Source: Carallia brachiata
Taxonomy: Eukaryota > Streptophyta > Magnoliopsida > Malpighiales > Rhizophoraceae
Assembly: GCA_021464245.1 (NCBI GenBank)
Contig: JADCRB010000095.1
Span: 62,001-126,000 of the forward strand
Direction of reading: 5' to 3'
Length of the DNA stretch: 64,000 nucleotides
The notes beneath the pieces were generated by a model that ran no database searches, was not told the origin of the DNA, and was given only the letters and a program-made list of their open reading frames with translations. Shown in pieces: positions 23,201 to 34,999 of this stretch (position 1 is the stretch's first letter; each line of letters begins with the position of its first letter). The translations under genes and the position numbers were made by a program.

Positions 23201-26200
23201 GAGTACATGCCTACATGCAATCAAATTGCAGACATTCTAACCAAGGCACTTTCTCGGACAAATTTTGATAATTTAAAGTCCAAGCTGGGTATGATTGATA
23301 TCCATAACCCAGCTTGAGGGGGAGTGTGGAAATTCAGTTCCTAATTGAAGGATTTGGTTATCATCTCCTATTTGAATTTAAATGTAAGATAAGATGATAT
23401 CATCTTTTATCCAATTAGTTTTCTGGTCCCATCAGATCAGGTGTTGGTGTTCAAAATTCAAAATGAGAGTAATCTCCTTATTTTTGGTTTTAGGATTAGG
23501 AGATAAGACCTATTATACAAAGGCTATAAATAGTTCTGCTATCTTGTATTTTTTGGTTAAGCATCAGTTGAATAAAAATTTTACTGCACACAATTCTCAA
23601 AATCTACAGAAAGTATTGAAGAAATCTGCACAAATTAAGAATAAACAATACAATGATTTACAATTGACCAAGCCAAACTAACTATTTTTAATTAGGACTT
23701 TAAGCCCACAAATTTCTTTGATGAGGGTACAAATTAGACTAGCCAGACAAATCTGCACACAGCAACAAATATCGCATTTCAGGTAACTTACAACGAAAAT
23801 TGATTGGATATGCTCGACATTGATTTCCCTCAAATCTAGATTATAAGACAAAAACAAACGAAATATAAACAAAGTCACCCACACAAAACAAACTACATAA
23901 AATATCACATAAACAAAATAATCCACTCATCCTAAAATATTTTAAACACAGCTTTTTCAAAGAGATCCTGTGGCGATGATGAAGACATGGTCGACGATGG
24001 CCCTAGCAATGGTTGGATCAATGAAGGCCGCAATGGCTGCGCCAGTAGTAGGACTGGCTCCGATGGGGACAGCGACATATGCAGTGACGAAGATGGCAGC
24101 ACCGGTAGCGAGGACAGTGGAGAACACTGAGGCGAATGCGACGAATAAGAAGACAAACATAGCAAAGACGGTGGCAGAGACAGCGAAAATGGCGGCAACC
24201 TGCGGAACGACGTAAATCGGACGTCGAGGAGGCTGTTGGTACCTTTATTTAGGCCAGATCTTGGAAGAGACAAACCAAAAAACACTATGACAAAAGAAAA
24301 TAAGAAGTTGAGTGGGGTGGAGAGTAGAGAAAAAAATAGATGGAGGATAAGGGGAGGGGACTAGGATGGCTGGCCGATGAAGGTGACCAGCTACCTCCGC
24401 TGACCAGAGGCTAGGAGAGGCTTTGAGGGAGAGACTTATAGAGAGTTTAGAGAGATAAGCGTTTAGAGAGAGAAGACAGAGAGTTCCTTTTGAATTTTAT
24501 TAGATAAAAGTGATTGACACCAAACACCTAAACAATGATATATTCCTATCCATTAAACTAATGAACTCATACCCATAATTGATAAAACCACATTAAATTG
24601 CTTCTTATAAGAAGGGAAAAGGGTAAGTAGAGGAAACGCGTCAAAAGCAAAAAAAAACATCCTCTTTACTGCTAAAACATTGAACAAAATGACATTAGAG
24701 GTAGGAGGAAGTGTATTTGGAGTACGAAGAAATGAGGAGAAAGGAGAAGAAAAAGAAGGAATGTTGAGAGAAAATAAAATTATTTAGAATAGTAGAGAAA
24801 GTTGAGAGAAAGAAAATAGGTAAAAGAAAAAATAAATAGTAATTTGTAAGAGAAAAAGTAAAGAAAAAATAAAATTATTTGAAGTGGTAAAAAAAGTGAG
24901 AGAAAGAAAATATTGTGAAAAAAAATGTGAATAGTAATTTGTGAGAGAAAAAGTGGAGAGAAAATAAAATTGTTTATAGTGGTATAGGAAGTGAAGAGAA
25001 AGAAAAATAAAAAAAAATTAATGATAATAATTATATTTTTTTCTTTTTTTATTTTTTCTCGTACACTAAACATGGCTTAAGGGTAACCAACAAAGAGAGC
25101 TAGAAGAGGACAAAACAATCAATTACTATTCAGAGAAGAAAGGCCCAATCTGGCAGAGGAGCAATCTTCCACTCAAGCAAGATAACAAAAAATAGGTACC
25201 AGTGGGTCCATCTAGGTCCTTTCTGTTATAATCACAGCCATCAATTATCTAAAAATCATAAGGCTTCTCTTTGGATAAAAACCAATATGTACACTCATAG
25301 ACAGCCTGTTGAGGGCATCCCTTCTACCATCATCACCCACCTTAATCATTCAATTCCAGACACTCTAAGATCCACACGTGTGATTTTTGGTGGAAACCAG
25401 TTTGGTGTCTTCTTTCTCTTGAAAGAAAACTTATTGTCTTATGGAGAAGAACCATCTAATGGAAATTACCAAATTCGTTATGTACGTGAAGCAAGAAAAA
25501 CATTTTATGTCTAGAGAAAAACAAAGTGGATTGTCGTAGAGCACAAATGGAGCTGCACAAAGCATCAACAAATACTCATCCAATATAAAGTTGTTTCTTG
25601 AAAGACTTTCTTCTCACACGTGGGCAAATTAGCGACCCACAAAAAGAGTCCACACTTTTCCGACGATCTACTAAAAATCAGACTGACCCCGTACAAAAAA
25701 TTTGAACAACGGCTGTATGTTGAATTTCATCATTGTTTTCTAGTCTTATCATGGCGAATGCTTATTATGCCCAATGAAAGATTTTTTTTTTAATCAAAAA
25801 AAAATTCATCACGATTATATAAATTATCAGATTTGTGAATTGAAATCAGAATACCTCTTATTTGTTTTACCTTATTCAATCACTTCTAAATCACAGACTC
25901 ATCACCCAAGTACTATTAAACTTAAAGAGCATTTTTTACGCTGATTACAGTATTAATAAGTTGTGAATCTAATTATTACGCTTCAATATAAATCTTATTT
26001 ATTTGGAGACAGGCGATAATACAATCACTCAAAGTTGGGTCATCGCAAAAAAAAAAATACTTAATTATTACTAAATTATTGCCTCTAATGATTCTTAAGA
26101 AAGATCAGTGCGTGAAATTAACATTATATGAGACCATGCACATAAAGTCACCATAAGCCTAGGCTTCCTGTTATTGGCGAGCATTTAGGTCCACCCACAT

Positions 26201-29200
26201 AATTATGAGGGCCTCTCAAGGACAGACGTCAATTCCAAAGAAAGAAAAGTGCCAGGGACCCATAATTTGGGATGCTGTAGACACAAGTTGTAATCCAGCA
26301 TGGCTGGAATCCAAAACAGGGATTGCTGGAGGAAAGAGGGAAAGGAACACAAAAAGTAGTTGCTGACTCTTTTTCCAGATATATAGTGTAAATGAATCAT
26401 ATGGGTCATCTACAGACTTACTATGGACCACAGCCCACAGGCATTATGATTTGTGGCGTACCAGCAACCCGAAATATGTGATCAAATAAGCCATGATGAT
26501 CAGCAGTCAACATTTGTTGGCTAAGCAAGTACAAAAACAGTGATTCCAATAGGACATCAAAGAAATCATGGGCCTTAGTGATGAGAAGAATGGAGTGATA
26601 ACTTTTGTGGATATACCAAGCTATCAATATAGTAACAAATTTTATATGTGAAATTAGGATCTGCTAGAAAATGACAAACGAAAGTTAAATTAATCTCATT
26701 TCAATTTCACTGATTATGTATATAGCTATATAATGAAAAACGTTCTACATGCTAAGAAGTTTTATCGGCAATTTTATGGAGTAACTACATGTAAAAGTGA
26801 GTCACTAGATCCATTAAATATCTCACAAGTTAATTGGGTATCTATGGAATCATATGTTCTTTTGTATAATTTATCAGTAAGGATAGCATTATTCGTATGT
26901 CAGGTTTTACCTAAGATCTTTAATTGTAGGTCTTCCTGCTATGTTAAAATTCTCAATAGCTACTCGGGCAACTTGTGGTATTGCCAACACTAATAAACTT
27001 GCCATATCCAATTAAGTCCTTACACAAAATTCACTGTATTTCAGGCCCAAGTATAGGACTAAAATAATGTTGGAACATACATGAACAAATAAGAGTAAAT
27101 TAGCAAATTACTTGATGCCTACAATTCTTGCAAATCATGGTGATTCGTAATGTTTGGCTACCTAATTCTTAGAATCACATTTCAGTGGATCTATGCAGCT
27201 AACAGCTTCATAACATAGATAAACCATTCGTACTCAGCTCATATCAAGGTATGAGATTGGCTGACTCTAGGTCTTAGTGACACGTGTCATGGTGTCCTAT
27301 CCATTGGTAATGTTGTTACTGCACCTCATCCCAGATGATTGATCAAGTTGGACACCACTGTCAGACAGTGCATTCACAAACTTTCTCTATACTGCATCGT
27401 GTTTATTAAAATTCTGTATTTCCCTCTTTAAAGTTATACCATGTTTGTCAAATTCTTCTTATTGAGTCAATACACATTATAATTTACCAATCCCGGACCA
27501 GAATCTCAATCTTAAGCAAGATGATTCTGTTCACCCAATGCAGTCAGTCCCTATTATGGGGATATTAATGTGCACAAAATTATGGACAACATAACGTATA
27601 CATGGAGTTATGTATTGAAACACACAAGGGAAAGGAAACTTCTGTGAATACGATTTCATAAAATACTATCAACTAGTAGAACATGTGTAACTTCCGACAA
27701 GTGCAAAACAAAACCTATATGTTCGTCCTATGCCTATTAAAGATAAATAAAGGGAGCTTCAATATTGGTTAATCTTCAGTTGCACTACCTAGCAATTTGT
27801 AGCATAATGTCTTAATGTTGCAAAGGTAAATGTCTATCGCATATGCAGATTAAAAATTTGATTTTTTACTGCATTAACCATGTGGAATATATCAGCCACA
27901 ACTCAGTCCACAAAGCCAGAATCCACAGTTCTGTTATTGCGCTAGTAAGCATTCTTCTCATCAACTACCGAACAGAGCCTAGCAACAAAGCAGGATATTT
28001 TCCCCTGACAAGGGAAAACACTTAGCAACTATAATCTGCATTATGCACAAGAAAACATATGCACACGACTCTAAAATCCAAATTACACTCCAAACAGCAT
28101 GTACCCAGCATTTATTTCTGGAAAATTCTACCAACAGTGATTTGATTATAAGTAGTCCCATTTTTGTGACCCTACTTTCATTCACCATATTGCAGAAATA
28201 AATAGATAAAATTCAAGTTCAAGATCCAATGCAGGCAGCAGTGTTCCAGGGTATCTGAAAGTGATTTACTGGTAAATGTTATCCAGATGACAATTGATAA
28301 GGCTATACAGGAATCCCTCCTCATATATCCCAATTTGGACTAAGAGATTTCTTCCAGTTGCAGTATAATTACTGTCATCTAGGTCAAACCTAGAAGATGA
28401 GTCTTACAGACATAATTTCCTGCTCAACTGGATTCAATTAACGGGAGGATTTCTACCTACTTTCGGTCCCATCTATGTCTGCTAATCAAATCTGTGGATT
28501 TAAGTGGTGGGACCACCAATCAAGGATCTATTCTCCTATTAAAGCTCTTCTCAAGCATAATCTCGGGGCAGCTTCTGAGAAAAAGGGAAAAGCAGAAAAA
28601 AAAAATGCCGTAGGCTTAGCACTTGCGTTGATCATTGGCAGGGTTAGGAACTACTCACCAAGCACCAGGGAGAATCAAGTAGTTCAAGTGAAAAATTAAG
28701 AAGAGAAAATCCCAGACAACGTTCTTCAACTGAGTGTAGACTAACTTATTGTCATGATATACTTACAAATGGAAAAAAGGGCATCCGATGAAACAGACTA
28801 GCAGGAAATGAATATTGTGATTTTTGCAGCAAATAGAAACCTACTACATAACCTGACAGTAGGTCTGTCCTACAATGCGAATGTACGTATATCACTTGGT
28901 TTGACCAGAAAAGAGAACACAAGAAGACATGCGCTGACAGAGATAGGGGTGCATGATGGAATTGAAATCTTACCCCAGGGAAGGATAGGAAACTCCCATA
29001 TCTGTTTAGAAACAGTGATCAAATATGAAGCAACCTGCTAAAGAGTACATCTTACAACTTGCCAACAAACAGAAAAGAACATATTTGCGTTTTCAAGGAC
29101 AGGACATCGAAAATTACAGCTAGATAGGAAAACATACCAAGGTGGATGCAGCAAGCTTTAGAGGGAAACTATATAGGACTGATGTCTCCTCCTTTTCATA

Positions 29201-30540
29201 TAGCAGATCCATAACATCCATGCATGCCTCAAAATTTAAAAGTTCCCCAACTTTTGCCTCTCCCCTGAAACTCCCAGAGACAGAAAATGTAGAACATAGG
29301 CCTAAGCTAGTTAATCATTTGAACCCCAAGAAAATAAGCTCTATCATCCTCGATCATACGAGCATTGAACTTGAGGACTTACTTAAGCCGCAGAAAGAGC
29401 TCTTCAAGGAACAGGAAAGCAATATTTCCAGCACCAATATCATAATCCAACACCTTTCCAAGGACCAGTATCTCAACCACCATCGGAATTCAATCAAAAT
29501 GTTGTCGGAAATCTCAATGATTCTATATAATCTTACCTGCAAAAAGACAACCTCCTGTGCAATAGCCTTGTTAACCACAACGAACAACGCAAATTACAAA
29601 ATGCGAGTATAGCAATGGCATCATTGGCTTACTGCTTCCACGTAATCTCGAGTTGTAAAATGTTGTTCTTTGATTTCGTTGTCTCCTAAACATTTCAAGC
29701 TCTTGACTGGCAATGGGCAGGAATCATGTATCTAAAAAAAATAAAAACATTGATGGGATCGGTTACGAGATCAAAAGAATAAGAACAACAAATGAAAATT
29801 TTCATGGAACTGAGGCCTGATAGATGGCATACTTTGCTGGAAATCCATAGAGAAATAAGTGCAAATAACTGCAAATTGCTCTCTCTAATGGGCTGCAAAA
29901 GCCAATTCCGAATGTACTTTTGTCCCAAAAACCTACCATACCATATTAATAACAGAAAAATTGGGAGAAATATACAATCACAATTGATAAATCAATTTGA
30001 TGCACTACAACAGCAATTAATTTTAACCTCAAAAAAAAAAAAAAGAGGCCGAAAATTATTGCATTATAAAGCGACAAAGGAATTCAGAAGAATATTAGAA
30101 AAATATTTAAAAAAAATCCAAAAAAAATGCAGTTTTCATTCAAAAAATGAAATAACTGATCATATTTCTAATAAACAAATAAATAACCAAAGGAAAAAAA
30201 GAAAAAAAAGAAAAGAAAAAGAAAACTTACCTGGAGGTGGTCGAGAAAGAAGCATAGAATCGATCAACGAAGAGAGACAATGCAGTGTATTTGACAATCG
30301 GAGTCACTCCAAGTTCCTATAAAAACCCAAAAATTAACAAAAATTAAAAAAATATATTATTATTATAATTTTTTTTTAAAAAAAAAAAGTAATTAGAGGA
30401 AAAAGAAGAAGGAAGCAAGAAATGAGCAGAACTGGTAAATTTGGACTTACAAGAGAGGATTGGATAAGGAAGCCGATGATTCGAGCTCGGAGTTCGGCAC
30501 TATAAGAGGAAGTAGAAGGGCTCTTCTCTGCTTCTCTCAT
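17260..30540 (-). CDS. CYCJ18: Cyclin J18, nine exons, with an 11.6-kb terminal intron
   Basis: Exons on the minus strand: 30540-30451, 30316-30231, 29932-29833, 29731-29633, 29554-29537, 29453-29383, 29264-29138, 29034-28974 and 17399-17260. All introns are GT-AG, and the exons join in phase to 263 codons plus stop. Matches to plant cyclin J18 include [13 protein letters not shown] (exon 1), [14 protein letters not shown] (exon 2), [20 protein letters not shown] (exon 3), [18 protein letters not shown] (exon 7) and [20 protein letters not shown] (exon 9). CYCJ18 is a small plant cyclin with a cyclin box, presumed to bind a cyclin-dependent kinase in the nucleus. Exon 5 is an 18-nt microexon (EVVFLQ). 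Exon 9 lies beyond a copia element and other insertions, but its acceptor phase (G|TG, Val) fits exon 8 exactly and no nearer exon was found. The C-terminal tail after ILKHVL is lineage-specific. Assignment of exons 1-8 is firm; the long splice is inferred. Confidence 0.85.
18583..18866 (+). repeat. 5' LTR of the copia element
   Basis: Starts TGTGGAAATTC and ends AATCTACA. A TATAAATA box lies at 18783-18790, about 75 bp before the LTR end, and is the probable element promoter. Confidence 0.95.
18867..18878 (+). promoter_or_regulatory. Primer-binding site of the copia element
   Basis: TAGTATCAGAGC directly follows the LTR. It is one base off the canonical TGGTATCAGAGC complementary to initiator tRNA-Met. 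Confidence 0.85.
18915..19703 (+). pseudogene. Copia Gag capsid region (UBN2/Retrotran_gag type)
   Basis: A 262-codon frame from an ATG 48 bp past the [23 protein letters not shown] and [18 protein letters not shown] are the usual landmarks of the plant copia capsid fold, followed by [18 protein letters not shown]. The frame ends before the zinc knuckle, which lies in the next phase at about 19695 ([14 protein letters not shown]). In that knuckle the expected last Cys is missing (C-x2-C-x4-H-x3-H). Gag would build the particle and bind RNA. Confidence 0.88.
19930..22558 (+). pseudogene. Copia protease-integrase-RT region, multiply frameshifted
   Basis: In order: protease with [13 protein letters not shown] (about 19980-20030); pre-integrase zinc domain (HYRLGHPN, then CEICQLSKH in another phase); integrase core ([15 protein letters not shown], and the Glu in [13 protein letters not shown]); the long clean RT frame to 22040 ([49 protein letters not shown]); then [19 protein letters not shown] and the YVDD box ([13 protein letters not shown]) in further phases. 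Phase changes occur near 20300, 20490, 20660, 20825, 22050, 22210 and 22290. All catalytic motifs are visible but never in a single frame. Confidence 0.9.
22559..23317 (+). pseudogene. Copia RNase H and C-terminal pol frame
   Basis: An open frame of 252 codons. [20 protein letters not shown] leads into the Ty1/copia RNase H domain with [10 protein letters not shown] (catalytic Asp), AEAEFRAMS (Glu) and [15 protein letters not shown] (Asp), then [13 protein letters not shown] and a stop that abuts the polypurine tract (about 23313-23324). It is the best preserved part of the element but is cut off from an upstream start. Confidence 0.9.
23325..23608 (+). repeat. 3' LTR of the copia element
   Basis: 284 bp, preceded by the purine tract TTGAGGGGGAG. 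It differs from the 5' LTR at 8 sites and is followed directly by the GAAAG duplication. Confidence 0.95.
23957..24244 (-). pseudogene. Hydrophobic, probably membrane, protein fragment within the CYCJ18 intron
   Basis: A 95-codon frame opens right after a stop and has no in-frame ATG at its head. It begins near [16 protein letters not shown], followed by strongly hydrophobic segments ([36 protein letters not shown]; a tail with [13 protein letters not shown]). Third codon positions are mostly C, which marks this frame as the real one among three overlapping open frames. Upstream on the same strand (24285-24490) is a CT-rich 5'-UTR-like tract. Downstream sequence resembles a 3' UTR and is repeated at 16090-16480. 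I do not recognise the family. It is either a small gene with a lost or upstream start, or a pseudogene. Confidence 0.4.
24708..25080. mobile_element. MITE-like element with internal 95-bp tandem repeats
   Basis: GTGTATTTGGAGTACGAAG at the left reappears, diverged, inverted at the right end (CTCGTACACTAAACATG). Inside, a 95-bp A/G-rich unit containing AATAAAATT starts at 24767, 24862 and 24957. No target duplication was confirmed. It is non-coding and lies within the long CYCJ18 intron. Confidence 0.4.
25081..28973. other. Remaining part of CYCJ18 intron 8
   Basis: Less AT-extreme than the flanks. Short open frames occur (for example about 25287-25514 and 26203-26627) but none shows a recognisable domain. 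No alternative cyclin terminal exon (a VKFVTSC-like motif) was seen here. Confidence 0.4.
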
Positions 30541-33500
30541 TTCATTCATTCTTTCTTTGAGGGGTTCGGTTGTGGTTTTGGAGGGTGGCCGGGGGGTTTC
30601 CGCGGGACTTGCAGTTTTGTATTTGGAATTTTTGAATTAACATCGGTCGGGTCGGGTCAGTCTGCGAGCCCTTTGGCAGGTTGCATGCAATTGGGTATTT
30701 CGTTTTCCACAGAGGTGGCAAATGGTCAAATCGAGTGATCTTTTTAACAATGATCATTGCATTGCCATACGTTTGATTCATACACATAGTTATACTCTCT
30801 TTTTTTTTTTAATAAAATTTAAATATATTAAGTATTATTTAAATATAATCAGTGTTATCTCTAAATTTTAATTTTTAATAAAATTTTTTTAAATATTTTT
30901 TGTCCTAGTGTAGTATGCCCTTCGTTTGGAGCAAACATGTAGCCATCTACTTTTTTTCTTTTCGAATCAAGTTAATTTAGAATGTGTTTGAATTTGAAAG
31001 AAAGTAGTAAGAAAGAAAGTAAGGTGAAAAAAAGTTATTTAGATAAATTAAAAATATGTGAGAAAGAAAGTAATGAGAAAGTAAAGTAATTGTTTGGATA
31101 TAATAAAAAAGTTGAGGAAAAAAAATCATATATATTAAATAACAATTTTACCATTCAACAATTTGTTTCGAAAAAGAAAATGTCCCCTCATAAATTAAAT
31201 GGATAAATTCATAGTTTTATACCTAATTAGTTTACTTTTTTATTTTTCCGAGCCTTTTTTGACTAAAGCTGCTGGTGGGGCTTGTAAGAAAAAATATTTA
31301 TTTTCTCTTGCATTTTTTATTACAACGAAAGAAAATTTAGCTTTAAAGCTCTGACATCAGTGTATTTCCTCTTGTTACAGAATCTCATCAGGTTCATTAG
31401 TCAGCTTCTGTTCAAGCTTAAAAACACCCTTCACTTAATTGGGCCGCCCGTCATTCTGGCAACTTGGCCACCTCACTGGAACCCAAGAAAATTGTTGTTA
31501 ATTTGAAAAAAATTATAAATTTTTTAAAAATATATAATTTTAGATGCACCAAACACATGAAAACAAAATTAAGCAATTCAATGTCAGAAACAAACGTCAT
31601 AAAAGAATTCTCTTTTTTTGGAAAAGATAATTTTTAAAAAATATTTTCTACAATAATATTGTTTTCTGCGAAACAAATGTACCCCTAGTCTGAAATATTT
31701 TACCAAACTCTGCTGGGTTCCAGTGAGTAAGATGAGTAAGAAGCCCATTCAAAGCTTGGGGAAATGCACTCATTTTTTGAGCACACGTGAAAATATAACT
31801 CATTTCAAATATTGTAAAAATTTCCTATTCTAATCTTTTGTTTTTTTGAGCAAAAATTCCCCATTCTAATCTTACTTACACTTATGTTTATACTTTTGTT
31901 GGTGCAGGTACCATATAATAAAAATGTAATTATAAATCACACCTTTTTTTTCTCGGTAGTGAAATATTCAAGTAAATATAAGAATCGAATGAGAACTTAA
32001 TAATAGCTGAGATGATTGAAAGCTGTAGTTTATATTTATGACATTTGATTCGAATCTTAAATTTCTTATTTATCATCCTTCATCTCCAACTACTATGCTA
32101 CCAACTTCAAAGGACCGAAAAAAAAACAACGGAACAACAATTGCTTTCCATTTCTTTTTCCATTACATTTGATAATATCTTTATATTGTATTACATCGTT
32201 ACCAAAAATCATTGAGGTATTCAGACACAAAATAAATAAATAAATAACAAGAAGAAGAAGAAAAAGCGAGGCTATAAGAAAGATTGGACCAACTGAAAAT
32301 TTTATGGTAGGGAAAAAAAAATTGGGACAACATCTACCGATATTTACAGTACTGTTTGGGGAGTTTTTTTTTTTTAGTTAATTGTCGTTAACTGAAACTC
32401 AGAAGTAGAGATTTTTAATGTTGTCAACGACTCTAGTAGCTCATTCGCAAATGATATTTTGTTCTTTTTCTCTCAATCAAGACTAGAATCATTGAATTGG
32501 TGTCAAATGCCATGATTCTATCACAATAATTCTCTTATGGATATGTAGAATGTTTTTCCTTTGTAATATTAAACAATGCTACTTTGATGAATTTTGCCTC
32601 TTGAACGAATCCCCTTCACATTGTCGAGCATAATGTACCTACCTTTTTGCATAATACATGCATACAAGCTTAAAACGAAGAATATGGGGCAACAGCTTTG
32701 TTGCCATGGACAAGCGTTATATGTAATATATATGTCACCAATTTTCCTCAGTCTATATGCTCTTTTTTTTTTTTGGGTACATTTTATCTATGTTTTATTG
32801 GAAACATCCCAACTTAGGATGAATAGCTACTAACTCCAGTGAATTTGGACTTTTTTTTTTCCTTTTTTGGCCATTTTCATTTGAATTATAGTTATAATGG
32901 ATTGGAGACTAAGATTAAAATAAATCTGCTATTTTTTTGTTACAAGAAAAAATAATTACTAAAACTCAAATATAAAATTAAAAATTTCAATAAAATGTCT
33001 CAACCAGTATTTCTAAAAGTGTTTCTAAAAGTGCGGGACAATTTACAATATTATATCATGCAACTAGTGATGCATGCTTGGGCCAATTATCAAATCCCAC
33101 ACTTCTAAACTGGAGAGATAATTTTAATTTTCTTGTCCATTAATTAGGTGACATTAATTAGGTGTTGACAAAAATAGTGGGAGTAGTCTTTCTTGTCATT
33201 CATAAATATTTTTATTCTTTAATATTTATTGCAGAAATAATAAAAGAATACAGTAATTACCCAAGCTAGTATATGACTGAATTCTGTAATTTCCCAAAAG
33301 TTTCCTAATTTTATAAACATTAAACAGTGCCTAATATGTTTCTTCTGGGAGGCTGCTGGCATTTTTTGCTCTCCTAGTTGCAGCCTCAAATCTTTTTAAA
33401 TATGCAGATTTTTCTTTAGATCTTAAATGTTTTTTAGTTTTAGTATTCGTTTTTAGTCAATAGACATCAAATATGTTTTATTGAGAATGAATTGCCTTTA

Positions 33501-34999
33501 GGTAGATTTTGGAATTGCTAGCATGACACCCACGACTGTCACTACCCCAGTTTAATTTATAGAACACTATTAAGAAAATTTGAACATGAGATTATATGCG
33601 TAATTTACACAATTCTAAATTTGTCATTACCATTAGACTAACCATAGCCGATTAATAAATAGACCAAATATAAAGTTTTATCCATTATTGTATTCCAGAT
33701 GAATGATATTTCAAAGACGTACGCTACAACATTGATGATGAATGACTCTACAATAAAACATACTCAGTCATTGAAGAAAATCAGAGATCTTCAGATATAT
33801 TAAATGGATCGTTGACAATTTTGTCATGTTTTATAGTTGTACCTATTCGTAAGTAGTTAGTTGTATGTAAAATACCATTTTTTAAATTAATACTAATTCA
33901 ATATTTTAAAAATGTTGTAGATTCTCGATAACCATTATCAATAGAATATCTATTTGTTTTTCATTAAAAATATTCCCAAAGCTTGGTTATTGGGCTAATA
34001 TGTGAAGGGATAGTCGATGATCAAACAAAATTGATCAATTTTTTTTTTTTTTTAATTAATTGATAGACATATTAGATCACGAGTTATATAATTAGATTTT
34101 TTTTTTTTATGCTCATAAACCCTATAACATCATAATCATGATTAGAGCCTGAAAATTAGAAAATAAATGTCTAAGTTATTAATCATTAAGATATCGTTCT
34201 ATATTTAACATTTGACAACTACTACAAAACTAGAATGGGTACAGGCTAGAAAACACCTTAGCCCACATTTTGTTCAATCATATATACGACACTAATTAAT
34301 ATATACCGTAATATAGTATTCAATACAAAACGATCGAATTTGAGGACGGTGTATTATGGCCTATTAATCAAGACCACTGTACTCCCTGTCGTTTTTGTTT
34401 GCTTTCTCATTAGTCTACAATTGTTTATTAAAGATACTTTCAACAACAAAAAATTGTTTATTAAAGATAGTACTCTTGTTGAGGTTAGTCCACGAAATTG
34501 ATTCTCGGACTGCTGCATTAATCATTCGAAGTTCAAATTGATTAAGCCGCAATGACAATGCATGTCCAGTGGAGGATACATCAGCAGACAAACATGATGT
34601 GGGTCGCTAAATTTAGATCAACATCGTAGAAACTGGTTTTTTTTCTTTTTTTTAATAAAATGGGAAAAAGATCGGTGTCCCACATTTTTTGCTAAAGAGT
34701 CTTGCATATATTCTCAAAGGTGTGAATAGACATTAATTTAACTTTATTATTCGCACTGATAGTACTTGAACCCTTGACCTATGAACTATTATCATTAGAC
34801 ACAACAATCAGTGGTGTGGAAACTAAAATTTTGTAATTGATTAGGCCCTTAGATAATAAAATCTTTAGTTTAATTAATTTATAGTTCCGTATCACTCCAA
34901 GAAAGCATAAATAGGACAACGTCTCTCCCATTACGATAAAAAAAAAAAGGGATTATTGGAGAGCCAACACTTAATATGCACATGACTCCATCACCATAT
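30541..34999. other. Intergenic DNA upstream of CYCJ18
   Basis: The first 200 bp are the likely CYCJ18 leader and promoter; no clear TATA box was chosen. The remainder is AT-rich with A/G-rich stretches (about 30990-31140). No gene was recognised. Confidence 0.4.

Larger units (their letters stand above)
18583..23608 (+). mobile_element. Ty1/copia LTR retrotransposon in the last intron of CYCJ18
   Basis: A 5,026-bp element with two 284-bp LTRs differing at 8 positions and no indels (2.8%). A perfect 5-bp duplication GAAAG flanks it at 18578-18582 and 23609-23613. It has an initiator-Met-type primer site after the left LTR, gag, protease, integrase, RT and RNase H in copia order, and a purine tract (TTGAGGGGGAG) against the right LTR. 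Coding frames are broken in several places, so it is non-autonomous. It is antisense to the host cyclin gene. Confidence 0.97.

Noticed and set aside
7133..23608. Explaining all frameshifts by sequencing error
   Set aside because: The copia LTR pair shows no indel over 284 bp, and AE7, CYCJ18 and WOX coding sequences are clean over about 1.9 kb, so the indels are more likely real.
23970..24215. Ala/Met-rich plus-strand frame opposite the hydrophobic ORF
   Set aside because: The codon third-position pattern supports the minus-strand phase; this is its complement.
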